Assembly (NCBI RefSeq): GCF_003860345.1 | Contig: NZ_CP034179.1 | Coordinates: 682,001-746,000 of the forward strand | Source: Caenibius tardaugens NBRC 16725 | Lineage (GTDB): Bacteria; Pseudomonadota; Alphaproteobacteria; Sphingomonadales; Sphingomonadaceae | DNA: 64,000 nucleotides | Direction: 5' to 3' | In this document: positions 1 through 8,459 of the stretch, piece by piece | Layout: each line of letters begins with the position of its first letter | How positions within the stretch are numbered: the stretch's first letter is position 1 | Translations under genes and position numbers: made by a program | Notes under the pieces: model-generated | The model's input: only the letters and a program-made list of their open reading frames with translations | The model's database searches: none | Told to the model about the DNA's origin: nothing

Positions 1-947
1 ACCATCACGCTGGCCTGATCGCTCTGTATCTGGACCGCGCGTTGCGGAACACTGACCCCATTACGCACCACGCCGGCCACGATCCGCCCACGCACGAACT
101 GGCCGGGCAGCAACAGTCGCTCCGGGTTGGGGAACTGGGCGCGCAAGGTCTGGCTGCCGGTGGAGGGATCGACGGTCTGATCTGCGAAATCCAGAAATCC
201 GACCGGCCCGTATTCCTGCCCGTTTTCAAGCACGAGCCGGACTTCGATCGCGCCCAGATTGGGCAGGCGGATATCGCCGGAACTGACCTGTTCCTGCAAG
301 TTCAGCAATTGCGCGCTCGATTCCGTGAATGTCGCATAGATCGGGGAAAGCTGGTTGATCTGTGTCAGCAAGGTCGCCGAACTCGCGCTGACCAGCGCAC
401 CTTCGGTCACCTGCGCCTTGCCCACCCGCCCGGCAATCGGCGCCCGCACAGTAGTATAGCCCAGTTCCAGTTTCGCCCGATCAAGCGCCGCACGGGCATC
501 AGCCACGGCCGCATCCGCCTGCCGTGCATCGGACAGGGCGGCATCGTATTCCTGTGCGCTCACCGCCTTTCGGCTCACCAGCGGCTGATAGCGCGTCACA
601 ATCGAACGGGCATTGGCCTGTGCCGCCTGCGCACGCGAAAGCGCGGCCTGCGCCTGCGCCAGTTGGGCCTGCTTGTCGCGGGGATCGATCAGGAACAGGG
701 GGGCGCCCTCGGGCACGTCGGACCCTTCCTTGTAAAGGCGCCGTTCCACGATACCATCCACCCGCGCGCGCACTTCGGCGGTGCGCACCGCTTCTATGCG
801 GCCCGGCAGTTCGGTAATATTCGGGACATCCCCACCAACAACCTTGATAACATCGACAGCAATAGGCGGCGGCGCGGGCATTTCCGGTTCGCCGCACGAA
901 GCGATCATCAACACCACGGGCAACGCGAGCAACCGCAAACGGCCCAT
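1..947 (-). CDS. RND efflux periplasmic adaptor (AcrA/MexA-like lipoprotein), partial
   Basis: The reading frame is open to the left edge, so the C-terminus lies outside the window; about 315 residues are visible. The N-terminus is a lipoprotein signal (MGRLRLLALPVVLMIASC) with lipobox IASC. The order then matches RND adaptors: a first beta strand set (LPGRIEAVRTAEVRARVDG), a biotinyl-lipoyl half (EGAPLFLIDP), a coiled-coil hairpin rich in Ala, Gln and Arg, the second lipoyl half (TTVRAPIAGRVGKAQVTEG) and the beta-barrel and membrane-proximal domain (LLLPGQFVRGRI). Such proteins link an inner-membrane RND pump to an outer-membrane channel; the pump gene should lie just left of the window. A second in-frame ATG at 1001 would add 18 residues, but the shorter start gives a normal signal peptide. 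The gene is divergent from a TetR regulator, its likely repressor. Confidence 0.9.
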   Translation of the reverse strand, partial: MGRLRLLALPVVLMIASCGEPEMPAPPPIAVDVIKVVGGDVPNITELPGRIEAVRTAEVRARVDGIVERRLYKEGSDVPEGAPLFLIDPRDKQAQLAQAQAALSRAQAAQANARSIVTRYQPLVSRKAVSAQEYDAALSDARQADAAVADARAALDRAKLELGYTTVRAPIAGRVGKAQVTEGALVSASSATLLTQINQLSPIYATFTESSAQLLNLQEQVSSGDIRLPNLGAIEVRLVLENGQEYGPVGFLDFADQTVDPSTGSQTLRAQFPNPERLLLPGQFVRGRIVAGVVRNGVSVPQRAVQIQSDQASVM

Positions 948-1076
948 GAACGGGTGAGGTGGGTTTTCCAAAATGTCGCTCCGCAGTATCACGCCGCTCA
1001 TAACACAACACCCGATGCATTGTGTGGGTTCCAGCATGGGTAAATCCGAATCAAGACTGGACAACGCCAACAAAAC

Positions 1077-1092
1077 CGGACAACGATGTCCG
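1077..1092. promoter_or_regulatory. Candidate TetR operator between efflux gene and regulator
   Basis: A perfect inverted repeat CGGACA-ACGA-TGTCCG lies in the divergent intergenic region, 32 bp before the TetR start codon. The half-site GGACAACG occurs again as a direct copy at 1059-1066, 19 bp away. Position and symmetry fit an autoregulatory TetR operator; this is inference from sequence only. Confidence 0.45.
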
Positions 1093-1124
1093 CTTAATAG
1101 ATAAGGGCATCATGGCGGTCAAGC

Positions 1125-1673
1125 ATGAGAAAAGATGCACTGGAGAGACGGGAAAAACTTATCGCTGTCGCAGCGGAGTTGTTTGAAAACGAAGGGTATG
1201 ATGTCCCCTTGGAACTGATCGCCGAACGGGCGGGAATTGGCCGTGGCACGCTGTACCGGAATTTCCGCGATCGCAACGCGCTGGTCCTCGAAATCCTGAA
1301 AATGCGCATCAACCAGATTGCCGAGGAAATTGAGCGCAACAAGGACGATATGCACGCCTTCTTCCGCTTTCTGGCGCATATCGGCCTTCTATCGGCCAAG
1401 TACGTCAAAGGTCGGCAAAGTGTCGAAAACGACCCGTCGCTGGCCGAACAACGCGAAGAATTGAAGGAACGCGCCGATGCAGTCACCACCATGGCGCTGG
1501 AACGCGGCAAGGCAACCGGCCAGATCCGTGACGACCTGACACTGTCGGACGTCTATTATCTCGCCCGCATGCTTGAAAGCACAGTCCTTGCGACCGCTGC
1601 AGAAGAACGCGAGGCGGTGATGACACGCATGTTTACGATACTGGTCGAAGGCATCGGTCCCCGACCAGCCTGA
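1125..1673 (+). CDS. TetR/AcrR-family transcriptional regulator
   Basis: The protein has 182 residues, a usual TetR size. Residues 8-55 form the N-terminal helix-turn-helix: LIAVAAELFENEGYDVPLEL, then IAERAGIGRGTLYRNF, where the GRGTLYRNFRDR stretch is the recognition helix typical of AcrR-like proteins. The C-terminal part is the variable helical ligand-binding domain, with no recognisable ligand signature. It is divergent from the RND adaptor gene and probably represses it and itself, inducible by a toxic hydrophobic compound; that role is inferred from position. Its stop is 5 bp from the convergent opgH stop. Confidence 0.88.
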   Translation: MRKDALERREKLIAVAAELFENEGYDVPLELIAERAGIGRGTLYRNFRDRNALVLEILKMRINQIAEEIERNKDDMHAFFRFLAHIGLLSAKYVKGRQSVENDPSLAEQREELKERADAVTTMALERGKATGQIRDDLTLSDVYYLARMLESTVLATAAEEREAVMTRMFTILVEGIGPRPA

Positions 1674-1678
1674 TCATG

Positions 1679-3493
1679 TCAGACGGTCAGGAAACGCCGT
1701 TCCCGCCCCGCGTCGGTGATAGTCGGCTCGGGGACGCAAAACAGCGTGCGCTGCGACGAACGCCGCGCCCCTCCGACACGCGATGTATACGCGACAAGCC
1801 ACGGCGATGTGAGCAGACCGAGCGTTAGCGGGGACAGCCACAGCGCGGTTACCGGATCGACCAGCGCCACGGCGGCAAACAGCAGCCCCAGCGCGATATG
1901 TTCCTTGAGATTGGGCAGGACATCGCGAACGCGCAATTCCTGCGCTTCGCGCGTCTGGGTATTCCAGCCGGATTCCTTGCCCAGCAACATCCGGACCAGC
2001 GCGCGTGTCTGATTGACCATCGTCACCGGCGCGAGCAGCATGGCCAAAGGAATCTCCAGCAGGGTGCTTTTGAGGATTACCCACACACCCCCGAAATCAC
2101 GACGGCGCTCACCATCCATCAGCACCCACAGGATACCCAGCAGCTTGGATCCGAACAACAGCAGGACCGTCAGCCACAACACGCTGGGCGGCGTTGTTTG
2201 CGTGATTGGCGCGGCATCGGATGCCAGTGCCTGCACGATGGATGCGATAATCAGCAACAACCACGCTGGCGAGGTCAGGAATGCCGAGGCCCCGATCAGG
2301 AGATGAAGCCGGCTCGCCCAATGAAGGCCCGGTGCCGCCAGCAGGCGCAGATGCTGAAGATTGCCTTGCATCCATCGCCGGTCACGAATGGCAAAATCGA
2401 CGATTGTCGGCGGAAACTCTTCATAGCTGCCCCGGATCAGGACCATGTGAACCGCCCACCCGCGCCTGCGCAACAGGGCGGATTCGACCATATCGTGGCT
2501 GAGGATATGCCCCCCAAACGGCGGCTTCCCGCCCAATTCAGGCAGCCCGCAACTTTCTGCAAAGGCACGGACCCGGACAATCGCGTTATGCCCCCAGAAA
2601 TTGGCTTCCGAACCGGACCACCATTGCAACCCGGCAGAGGCAATCGGGCCATAGGCATAGCCTGCGAACTGCTGCCAGCGCTGGAACAGCGTCGTTGCGT
2701 TGATCATCATCGGCACGGTTTGCAGCAGCCCGATTGAAGGGCGCTGCTCCATGATGGCAGCAAGGCCGAGGATCGAATCCCCGCTCATCATGCTATCCGC
2801 ATCGAGAATGATCATGTTTTCATAGGCGGCGCCGAACCGTTGCAGCCATTCTGCAACGTTACCCGGCTTGCGCGCGGTGTTTTCTGCCCGCCGTCTGTAA
2901 TAGACCGGGATCGGCGCGCTGGCCGCAACCCGTTGCCAGGCCTCCAACTCCAGTGCGCCATGATCCGGGCGGGAATCGCTCAACACGAAGAAATCCACCA
3001 GTTCCCCCATGCCCGCCTTGCCGATCGAGGCAGCCATCGCTTCCACCCGTGCGAACACGGCGGAGACATCCTCGTTGTACACCGGCATCAGCACCGCGGT
3101 GCGCTGGGTCAGGCGGCAGGCCGAACTGGTAATCGATGCAAATCCCGGATGCGCGCCACTGGCCAGCATGGCAAAGCCGATGCAGGAACTCACGAAACCC
3201 AGCGCAATCCAGCAGAACAAGGGCACAAACAGGGCCAGCAGCGCCGTTTCGAATATGTCGAGGCCATCGTGCGAAAACGAGAAGCGCATTTCCGTGGACC
3301 CGGCCATGCCAAGCACGGCCGTCGCCGCAATCAGCAGCAGACGCTTGGCCAACAGATCGTGGGGCGCTGTCGCCACCTCGATCGAGCCGGGCGGATTGCC
3401 CTCCAGACGCTGCACCGTCATCTCCAACGGCGCCTCGTCGGGAAGTTGCCTGATCGCGCCAGAGGGCATGAAGGGTTCCGACAGACTGCTCAT
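1679..3493 (-). CDS. opgH: Glucans biosynthesis glucosyltransferase OpgH (MdoH)
   Basis: A 604-residue polytopic family-2 glycosyltransferase that polymerises UDP-glucose into beta-1,2-linked osmoregulated periplasmic glucan and moves the chain across the inner membrane. Two membrane segments near residues 50-110 precede the catalytic domain, which opens with RTAVLMPVYNEDVSAVFARV and holds the DAD metal/nucleotide motif (MIILDADSMMSG) and the acceptor-site motif RDRRWMQGNLQHLRLL near residue 370. Several C-terminal membrane helices follow. Escherichia coli OpgH is longer (about 850 residues) because of extra N- and C-terminal parts; this length is normal for alphaproteobacterial forms. The start overlaps the opgG stop by 4 bp (ATGA), so the two are translationally coupled. 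The gene ends an operon that begins with export-type genes. Confidence 0.93.
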   Translation of the reverse strand: MSSLSEPFMPSGAIRQLPDEAPLEMTVQRLEGNPPGSIEVATAPHDLLAKRLLLIAATAVLGMAGSTEMRFSFSHDGLDIFETALLALFVPLFCWIALGFVSSCIGFAMLASGAHPGFASITSSACRLTQRTAVLMPVYNEDVSAVFARVEAMAASIGKAGMGELVDFFVLSDSRPDHGALELEAWQRVAASAPIPVYYRRRAENTARKPGNVAEWLQRFGAAYENMIILDADSMMSGDSILGLAAIMEQRPSIGLLQTVPMMINATTLFQRWQQFAGYAYGPIASAGLQWWSGSEANFWGHNAIVRVRAFAESCGLPELGGKPPFGGHILSHDMVESALLRRRGWAVHMVLIRGSYEEFPPTIVDFAIRDRRWMQGNLQHLRLLAAPGLHWASRLHLLIGASAFLTSPAWLLLIIASIVQALASDAAPITQTTPPSVLWLTVLLLFGSKLLGILWVLMDGERRRDFGGVWVILKSTLLEIPLAMLLAPVTMVNQTRALVRMLLGKESGWNTQTREAQELRVRDVLPNLKEHIALGLLFAAVALVDPVTALWLSPLTLGLLTSPWLVAYTSRVGGARRSSQRTLFCVPEPTITDAGRERRFLTV

Positions 3494-4986
3494 GAAAGCT
3501 CCAGCGGCTGAATGACCGTCTCACTCAGCGCATCGTTGCCACGGCGTAGATAAATCCGGAATTCGCGCATGCCCGCCTGTGCGGTTTTCACATCGATCAT
3601 GGCGCGCCAGCGATTGTCCTGCCCGACCACCGGATAGGCAGCCGCATGCATCAGGGCGCCATCGGGCAGATTGGTGACCGCGACAACACCACTGTCGCGG
3701 GTCAGCCCCGCAAGATTCTTTCCTTCGAAATCGAAAACGTATTTCTGCGCCCCGGCCACAGGCGGCGCACCCGGAATACCCGCTGCACCGGCAAACCTGT
3801 CAACCAGCTGCGCAATGCCTGCCCCGGTCGGATCGGCACTCGTCCAGCGCAGACGATAGGCGCGCTCCAGCCTTTGCCCCTTGCGCAGCGGCTGTGCCCC
3901 CACCCAGAATGCCCCGATATTGTCGATTGTCTCGCTGCTGGTCGGCATCTCGTAAAGCATCACCGCGCCCGCACCCCAGTCTCCCTGCGGTTCGACCCAC
4001 AGGTTCGGTCGGCGATCATAGAATGCGCTATCATCCTGATAACTGGCGAAATTGCGATCGCGCTGCAGCAGGCCAAAGCCCCGCATCCCGGCGGCTTCGA
4101 ACGCATTGACCTGCGCGCCCGGCGGATTGACCAGCGGACGCCATACCCGCTCGCCATTGGCGAGATCGAGTGCCAGGCCATCGGAATCGTGGATTTCCGG
4201 ACGCCAGTCGGGCTGCTTTTCACGATGCCCCTGGTCGTACCAGAACATGCTGGTGATCGGGACGAGACCGAGGCGTTCGATATCCTGCCGGGCAAACAGC
4301 GCGATCCTGATCTGTTGTTCCACACCGCCAGCATCCAGCGTGCTGTCGCACGAGAACGCGCCGCTCACGCTTGGCCCGTCAAGCAGGGCATAAATGCGAT
4401 AGTGCGCCGGACCAAGCTGCTCGATCCAGAACTGCGTGAATGCCGGGAACTCTTCCCGCGTTTGCAACCCGATATTGACTGCCACAGCCCGCGCCGACAG
4501 CCCATACTGCCCCGAAGCCCCGGACGAACGGAAATAGGACGCGCCGAGGAATGCCAGCCAGTCCCGCTCCGCCTCGCCCTGAGAAAGATCCTGCATGATG
4601 CGAAATCCGGCAACATCGGCGGCCTGCCCATCCACAAACAGCCCGGTGCTATCCACAAGCAGCCGGGCCTTGCCCTGCGACAGGATATGGATGGCGACAG
4701 GATGTGACGCGACATCGCGGGTCGTGGGGAACAGGCGGATATTGCCAGCAATGCGTTCCGCCTTGCCGTAAGTCAGCCTGACCGCCGCATCGTAGTTTTC
4801 TGCGGGCCGTTGCGACAACGCGGGCGCGCGATACGACTGCGCGGCGAGCGTCCGGGCCTGTCGGACAAGCCAGTCCCACGAAAAATCCTGCGCAGGGCCG
4901 AACCTATCCGCGGCGCGCAGCACCGGGGGGAAAACGATGGCCCCGGCAAGCGTGGCAAAGGCCCCGCAAACCGCGCGACGGCTCAT
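3490..4986 (-). CDS. opgG: Periplasmic glucan biosynthesis protein OpgG/OpgD (MdoG)
   Basis: A 498-residue secreted protein needed to shape the beta-1,2 glucan backbone or add its branches in the periplasm. The N-terminus MSRRAVCGAFATLAGAIVFPP has a twin-arginine-like start, recalling OpgD, which is a Tat substrate. The family landmarks are present: FSWDWLVRQARTLAAQSY, the long beta-sandwich domain with RREFPAFTQFW-like text (REEFPAFTQFWIEQLGP), SMFWYDQG, VWRPLVNPP, FGLLQRDRNFASYQDD and NLWVEPQGDWGAGAVMLYEMPT. The C-terminal immunoglobulin-like domain is also there. OpgG and OpgD are close paralogues and I cannot separate them by eye. It lies between the HlyD-like adaptor (66 bp upstream) and opgH (4-bp overlap). 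Confidence 0.9.
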   Translation of the reverse strand: MSRRAVCGAFATLAGAIVFPPVLRAADRFGPAQDFSWDWLVRQARTLAAQSYRAPALSQRPAENYDAAVRLTYGKAERIAGNIRLFPTTRDVASHPVAIHILSQGKARLLVDSTGLFVDGQAADVAGFRIMQDLSQGEAERDWLAFLGASYFRSSGASGQYGLSARAVAVNIGLQTREEFPAFTQFWIEQLGPAHYRIYALLDGPSVSGAFSCDSTLDAGGVEQQIRIALFARQDIERLGLVPITSMFWYDQGHREKQPDWRPEIHDSDGLALDLANGERVWRPLVNPPGAQVNAFEAAGMRGFGLLQRDRNFASYQDDSAFYDRRPNLWVEPQGDWGAGAVMLYEMPTSSETIDNIGAFWVGAQPLRKGQRLERAYRLRWTSADPTGAGIAQLVDRFAGAAGIPGAPPVAGAQKYVFDFEGKNLAGLTRDSGVVAVTNLPDGALMHAAAYPVVGQDNRWRAMIDVKTAQAGMREFRIYLRRGNDALSETVIQPLELS

Positions 4987-5052
4987 GTGATTGCGATCTG
5001 CCAGCGTACTCGTCCTTCGCGCGACTTGTTATTGCACGATCCTGCCGGTGCG

Positions 5053-6264
5053 TCAGTCTGCCGGCCCATCCTGCACGGGTGAAACACGCCAGCCAACCGC
5101 AACAAGATCGCCATCCTTCAAGGCGTTCGAATGCACTTGCGTGCGCACGCCATCGGTAGAGCCTGCCGATACGGCAACCGGATCGATGCCGCCATCGCCG
5201 TTTATCGTATATATCGTCTCTTGTCCGTCATTCCGCTCAGACGGGGCACGCTTCGTCGCGGGTTCGAAATGAAACGCCGAATTGGGTACAAGCAAAACAT
5301 TGTTACGCGATCGCAGGCCAATCTCCACTGTCCCGCGCATGCCGCGCCGCAGGCGCTTCTCGCGGTTGATCACCATCAGCGTCACCCGGAAAGCCGACGA
5401 TCCACCCGACGGCACGGTCGCAATATCGTGAACCCATGCTTCAAACCGCCGTTCAGGCATACTGCTCGCAGTCAACCGGGCGCGCGTCCCGCGGCGGAGG
5501 TCCGCGATCATCGCCTGGGGAACCATAACATCGATGCGCATACGCTCGACATTGGGGGAAACGACGAACAGCGTTCGGCCCGGTTCTGCCACCAGTTCAC
5601 CTGACCGAACTGCATCGCCCACCACAAACCCATCGATTGGCGAACGGATGACGGTGCGCGAAAGATCGCGGCCCGCCGCAGATGAACGCGCCTCTGCCTC
5701 CGCCAGCCGGGCACGCGCCCCGTCAAGATCAGCCTCCCGGGCACGAGCATCGGACCGTGCCTCGTCAAGTTCCTGCCGGGAGGGCACCCGGCCTTTGGAA
5801 CGGCGGTAGACATCTTCAATTCTGGCCAGTTTTGCATCCGCCTGCGCACGCGATGCGCTGGCGCTTTTGATGTCCGCACGCGCCGCTGTTATCGCGGCCT
5901 GCCCCTCCTGAAAGACAAGGCGCGTATCGGAGGCATCAATCCGGGCAAGTGCCTGCCCCTGCTCGACACGGGCGCCCTCGGTTACCAGCACCTGAGCGAC
6001 TGTCCCTGCGAAAGGCATGCCGATATCAACGGTGTCAGCGGAATAGATTTCCCCGCCCAGCATCAGCCGGGGTTCGAGATTCCCACGCGTGACCCGTTCT
6101 GAAATGTAGGAACTGTCGTGGCCGGTCAGAAAACGCAGCAGCAGCACGGCCAGTGCGACGAATGCCGCCATCACGACTATCCACATGATCCGGCGCTGGC
6201 GTGCGCTGGACGGCCGCCCCGATATCAGATCCTCCAGCGGCGAACTGTCCGCCGGATCATTCAT
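5053..6264 (-). CDS. HlyD/MacA-type periplasmic adaptor (membrane fusion protein)
   Basis: A 403-residue membrane fusion protein. One N-terminal transmembrane helix (residues about 28-45, IMWIVVMAAFVALAVLLL) anchors it in the inner membrane. Then come a lipoyl half (FAGTVAQVLVTEGARVEQGQ), a long coiled-coil hairpin of Ala/Arg/Glu-rich helices (residues about 95-185), the second lipoyl half (TVIRSPIDGFVVGDAVRSGE) and the beta-barrel domain (LRRGMRGTVEIGL). The chosen ATG at 6264 overlaps the TolC-like stop by 8 bp, showing coupling; a longer in-frame start exists inside the upstream gene. No ABC or RND pump gene is adjacent: the next genes are opgG and opgH. That makes glucan, rather than a drug, a possible cargo (inference). 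Confidence 0.88.
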   Translation of the reverse strand: MNDPADSSPLEDLISGRPSSARQRRIMWIVVMAAFVALAVLLLRFLTGHDSSYISERVTRGNLEPRLMLGGEIYSADTVDIGMPFAGTVAQVLVTEGARVEQGQALARIDASDTRLVFQEGQAAITAARADIKSASASRAQADAKLARIEDVYRRSKGRVPSRQELDEARSDARAREADLDGARARLAEAEARSSAAGRDLSRTVIRSPIDGFVVGDAVRSGELVAEPGRTLFVVSPNVERMRIDVMVPQAMIADLRRGTRARLTASSMPERRFEAWVHDIATVPSGGSSAFRVTLMVINREKRLRRGMRGTVEIGLRSRNNVLLVPNSAFHFEPATKRAPSERNDGQETIYTINGDGGIDPVAVSAGSTDGVRTQVHSNALKDGDLVAVGWRVSPVQDGPAD

Positions 6265-7489
6265 CGCTGCCAACCACCGGCTGTGCGGGCCCAGATTGCG
6301 GATAATCCAGCGTCCACCCGCCACCAAGCGCCGAATAATACCCGATCACGGCATCAATCCAGGTCCGCTGCGCCAGAACCAGGCCCTGGCGCACATCGAG
6401 CAACGCGCTCTCGGCGACATAGACCGAGACGAAGCGATCAAGCCCGCTGTTATAAGCAAGGCGTGTGTCGCCCAGTGCCGTCTGTGCACTGAGCACCGCG
6501 CTTTCCAGCGTCTTTACCCGCACTTGCGCGGCATCGACCGTCTCACGCGCGGCGGTCACTTCCGCCTGCGCGCCCTGCAAGGCACGCCGATAGGCCGCAA
6601 GCGCATGGGCCGCCGTTCCATTCGGCACATCATGCGTTGCGGAATCAGCCAGAACCGCATCGATATCTGCCTGCAAAGCGCCACCGCGCAGCAGCGCGGC
6701 TTCGGTTTGCTGTTTCAAGGCCAGCAAATCCGCCCGGCGCGCGAAAATATCGCCAGCCTGCCCGGCGGTCGGCACATAGACATCCACAGGAAAGCCGCTG
6801 ACCTTGCTCAAATCGACCCGCAGCGATCGAGCATCGACCCCGGTCATTTCCGCAAGCGCAGTCAAATTCCTTGCCAGCCCACTTTCCGCATCACCGATCA
6901 ACGCGGCCGTGGACGCGTTTTGCGATCGGGCCAGATTGGCGTCATAGGCAGGCACCTGGCCCGCTCTGAAGCGAGAACTGGCGATCTGAATGTTTGCCTT
7001 CTGGCTGGTCGAACATTCCTCCAGCGCCGCAATGCGATGCTGATCGGCCAGCACAGTGAAATAGGCGCGCGCAATCTGATCCGCCTTTTTCGCCTGATGC
7101 TGGGCCTGCACATAGATATCCGCTTTGCGTTCGGCGGCCAGTGCCAGCCCTTCCCGCTTCCGGGAAAAAACCTTCCGGCCTCCCTTATCGGGCCCATGGC
7201 CATCATCCGCTTTTGCCGCGGCCGCATCGGCAGCCAATCCGGCATCGACCAGCCGGATCAACAGCGGGTCGTTCAGGCTGGTCCACCACCGGCGCAACCA
7301 TGCGGTTCCGTCCACACGGATCACGGCATCGTCGCTCGCCACAGGTGCAATCGCGGATGCGGGGCCCGGGGTCTGACGCGCGGCGAGAGGCACGCTCGTG
7401 GCAGCGACCACAACTGCCATCAGGGGCCACGCCCCAAGTCTATGCAAAACAGCCAATGCCACCGGCGCCCGATAGCAGCGTCGTGGCAT
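6257..7489 (-). CDS. TolC/NodT-like outer membrane factor, unusually short
   Basis: A protein of about 410 residues related to outer membrane efflux channels. It has a signal-like hydrophobic N-terminus, the family opening WLRRWWTSLNDPLLIRLVDAG, helix text ARAYFTVLADQHRIAALEE and the RAGQVPAYDANLARSQ stretch, and the repeat-2 equivalent (ARRADLLALKQQTEAALL, later YNSGLDRFVSVYVAESALL). NodT-type channels are usually 460-500 residues. Here the two stretches that normally carry the beta-barrel hairpins appear to be replaced by short charged linkers (for example DDGHGPDKGGRKVF), so pore formation is doubtful. There is no lipobox cysteine. The ATG at 7489 was chosen over a TTG 5 codons earlier. 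It heads the HlyD-opgG-opgH run. Confidence 0.78.
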   Translation of the reverse strand: MPRRCYRAPVALAVLHRLGAWPLMAVVVAATSVPLAARQTPGPASAIAPVASDDAVIRVDGTAWLRRWWTSLNDPLLIRLVDAGLAADAAAAKADDGHGPDKGGRKVFSRKREGLALAAERKADIYVQAQHQAKKADQIARAYFTVLADQHRIAALEECSTSQKANIQIASSRFRAGQVPAYDANLARSQNASTAALIGDAESGLARNLTALAEMTGVDARSLRVDLSKVSGFPVDVYVPTAGQAGDIFARRADLLALKQQTEAALLRGGALQADIDAVLADSATHDVPNGTAAHALAAYRRALQGAQAEVTAARETVDAAQVRVKTLESAVLSAQTALGDTRLAYNSGLDRFVSVYVAESALLDVRQGLVLAQRTWIDAVIGYYSALGGGWTLDYPQSGPAQPVVGSDE

Positions 7490-7626
7490 TAGCCAATATC
7501 CCAATTCGTGCGTTCTCCCGCATCGGCACGGTTGATCGGACGTAACACACGGCCTGCGCCGGGTTCACTGGCATCAATTGCACGCAATCACCTGCAACAG
7601 CGCTTCCCCCTGCCCCGCAGCAAGGC

Positions 7627-8142
7627 TCACACAGATTCTGCCGAATCAATAACCTGATCGAGTTGCATGGCGGTGTCAGCAAAATGCCTTTCCATCGCGA
7701 GATAGGTATCCTGCGCCAATCGAATATATGTGACGCGGCCATCGTGGCGCGCGCGCATGCGCAGAATATGTCCGCGCTTTTCCAGCAGGGCAATGTATCG
7801 CAGGGCAGTCGTCGGTGATGCTACGGCAGCCTCGCACAGGTTTGTCACGGAAACCTGCCTTCCGCGCCGTGCGTTGATGAACAGATCGAGCATCATGTCC
7901 CATGCAGGTTCGCCGAACATGTCCCGGGGGAAATGGCCATCGCGTTGCCGGCGTGAACGGTAATGGCTGATCGCAACAGCCAGAACCCGATCCCCACGCA
8001 CGTTGAGCGCGGTTCCAATATCGTAATCGGCATTTAATCTGTCTGACCAGCGCAGCAACCGCTCAGCCATTTCCTGCAATTCGGCGACAGTCGGTTCGCC
8101 AACAGATGAATTCACCGCCCCAAGCCCCACACCGCAAAACAC
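7627..8142 (-). CDS. MarR-family winged-helix regulator
   Basis: About 171 residues with a central winged helix: the helical stretch VSVTNLCEAAVASPTTALRYIALLEKRGHILR is the recognition region, followed by the wing RARHDGRVTYIRLAQ. A basic segment (HYRSRRQRDGHFPRDMFGEPAWDMMLDLF) precedes it, as in a regulator type common in sphingomonads. The start is uncertain: GTG at 8142 gives the length quoted, and a GTG at 8115 preceded by a G-rich stretch is also possible. It lies 138 bp upstream of the TolC-like gene on the same strand and could control it. It is also divergent from the P450 operon, so either or both may be targets. Confidence 0.82.
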   Translation of the reverse strand: MFCGVGLGAVNSSVGEPTVAELQEMAERLLRWSDRLNADYDIGTALNVRGDRVLAVAISHYRSRRQRDGHFPRDMFGEPAWDMMLDLFINARRGRQVSVTNLCEAAVASPTTALRYIALLEKRGHILRMRARHDGRVTYIRLAQDTYLAMERHFADTAMQLDQVIDSAESV

Positions 8143-8174
8143 AACCAGAAATCACGAAATATTAAAATACGTCA

Positions 8175-8193
8175 TTCCCAATAACTTTCAGGA
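8175..8193. repeat. Direct repeat copy 1 (TTCCCAATAACTTTCAGGA)
   Basis: This 19-bp element matches 8401-8419 (TTCCCGATAACTTTCCGGA) at 17 of 19 positions, in the same orientation, 226 bp apart. The paired copies flank most of the AT-rich region and may be binding sites for the MarR protein or another regulator. Confidence 0.5.
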
Positions 8194-8400
8194 CATAAAA
8201 CATCCAATTCTTCATATAATCGACATATATTGAAAAATATAATCAGAAATTTCAAGTGTTTAAAATTTTCATACAAAACAATGATTTTACTAATACCGTA
8301 TTCAAAAAAATGACCACCTGTACAAACTGTCAGTCCGCAATCACAGACCTTCATTAATTCCACATTTCCGACAAACCTAGCCCCACGACCCCCCAATGAC

Positions 8401-8419
8401 TTCCCGATAACTTTCCGGA
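8401..8419. repeat. Direct repeat copy 2 (TTCCCGATAACTTTCCGGA)
   Basis: Second copy of the 19-bp element. Unlike copy 1 it contains the perfect 10-bp palindrome TTTCCGGAAA (with the following two bases), which could make it the stronger site. It lies about 180 bp upstream of the P450 start. Confidence 0.5.
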
Positions 8420-8459
8420 AAAGTTCATGAAATTCGCCACTTCGCGAGGGATGGACCGA

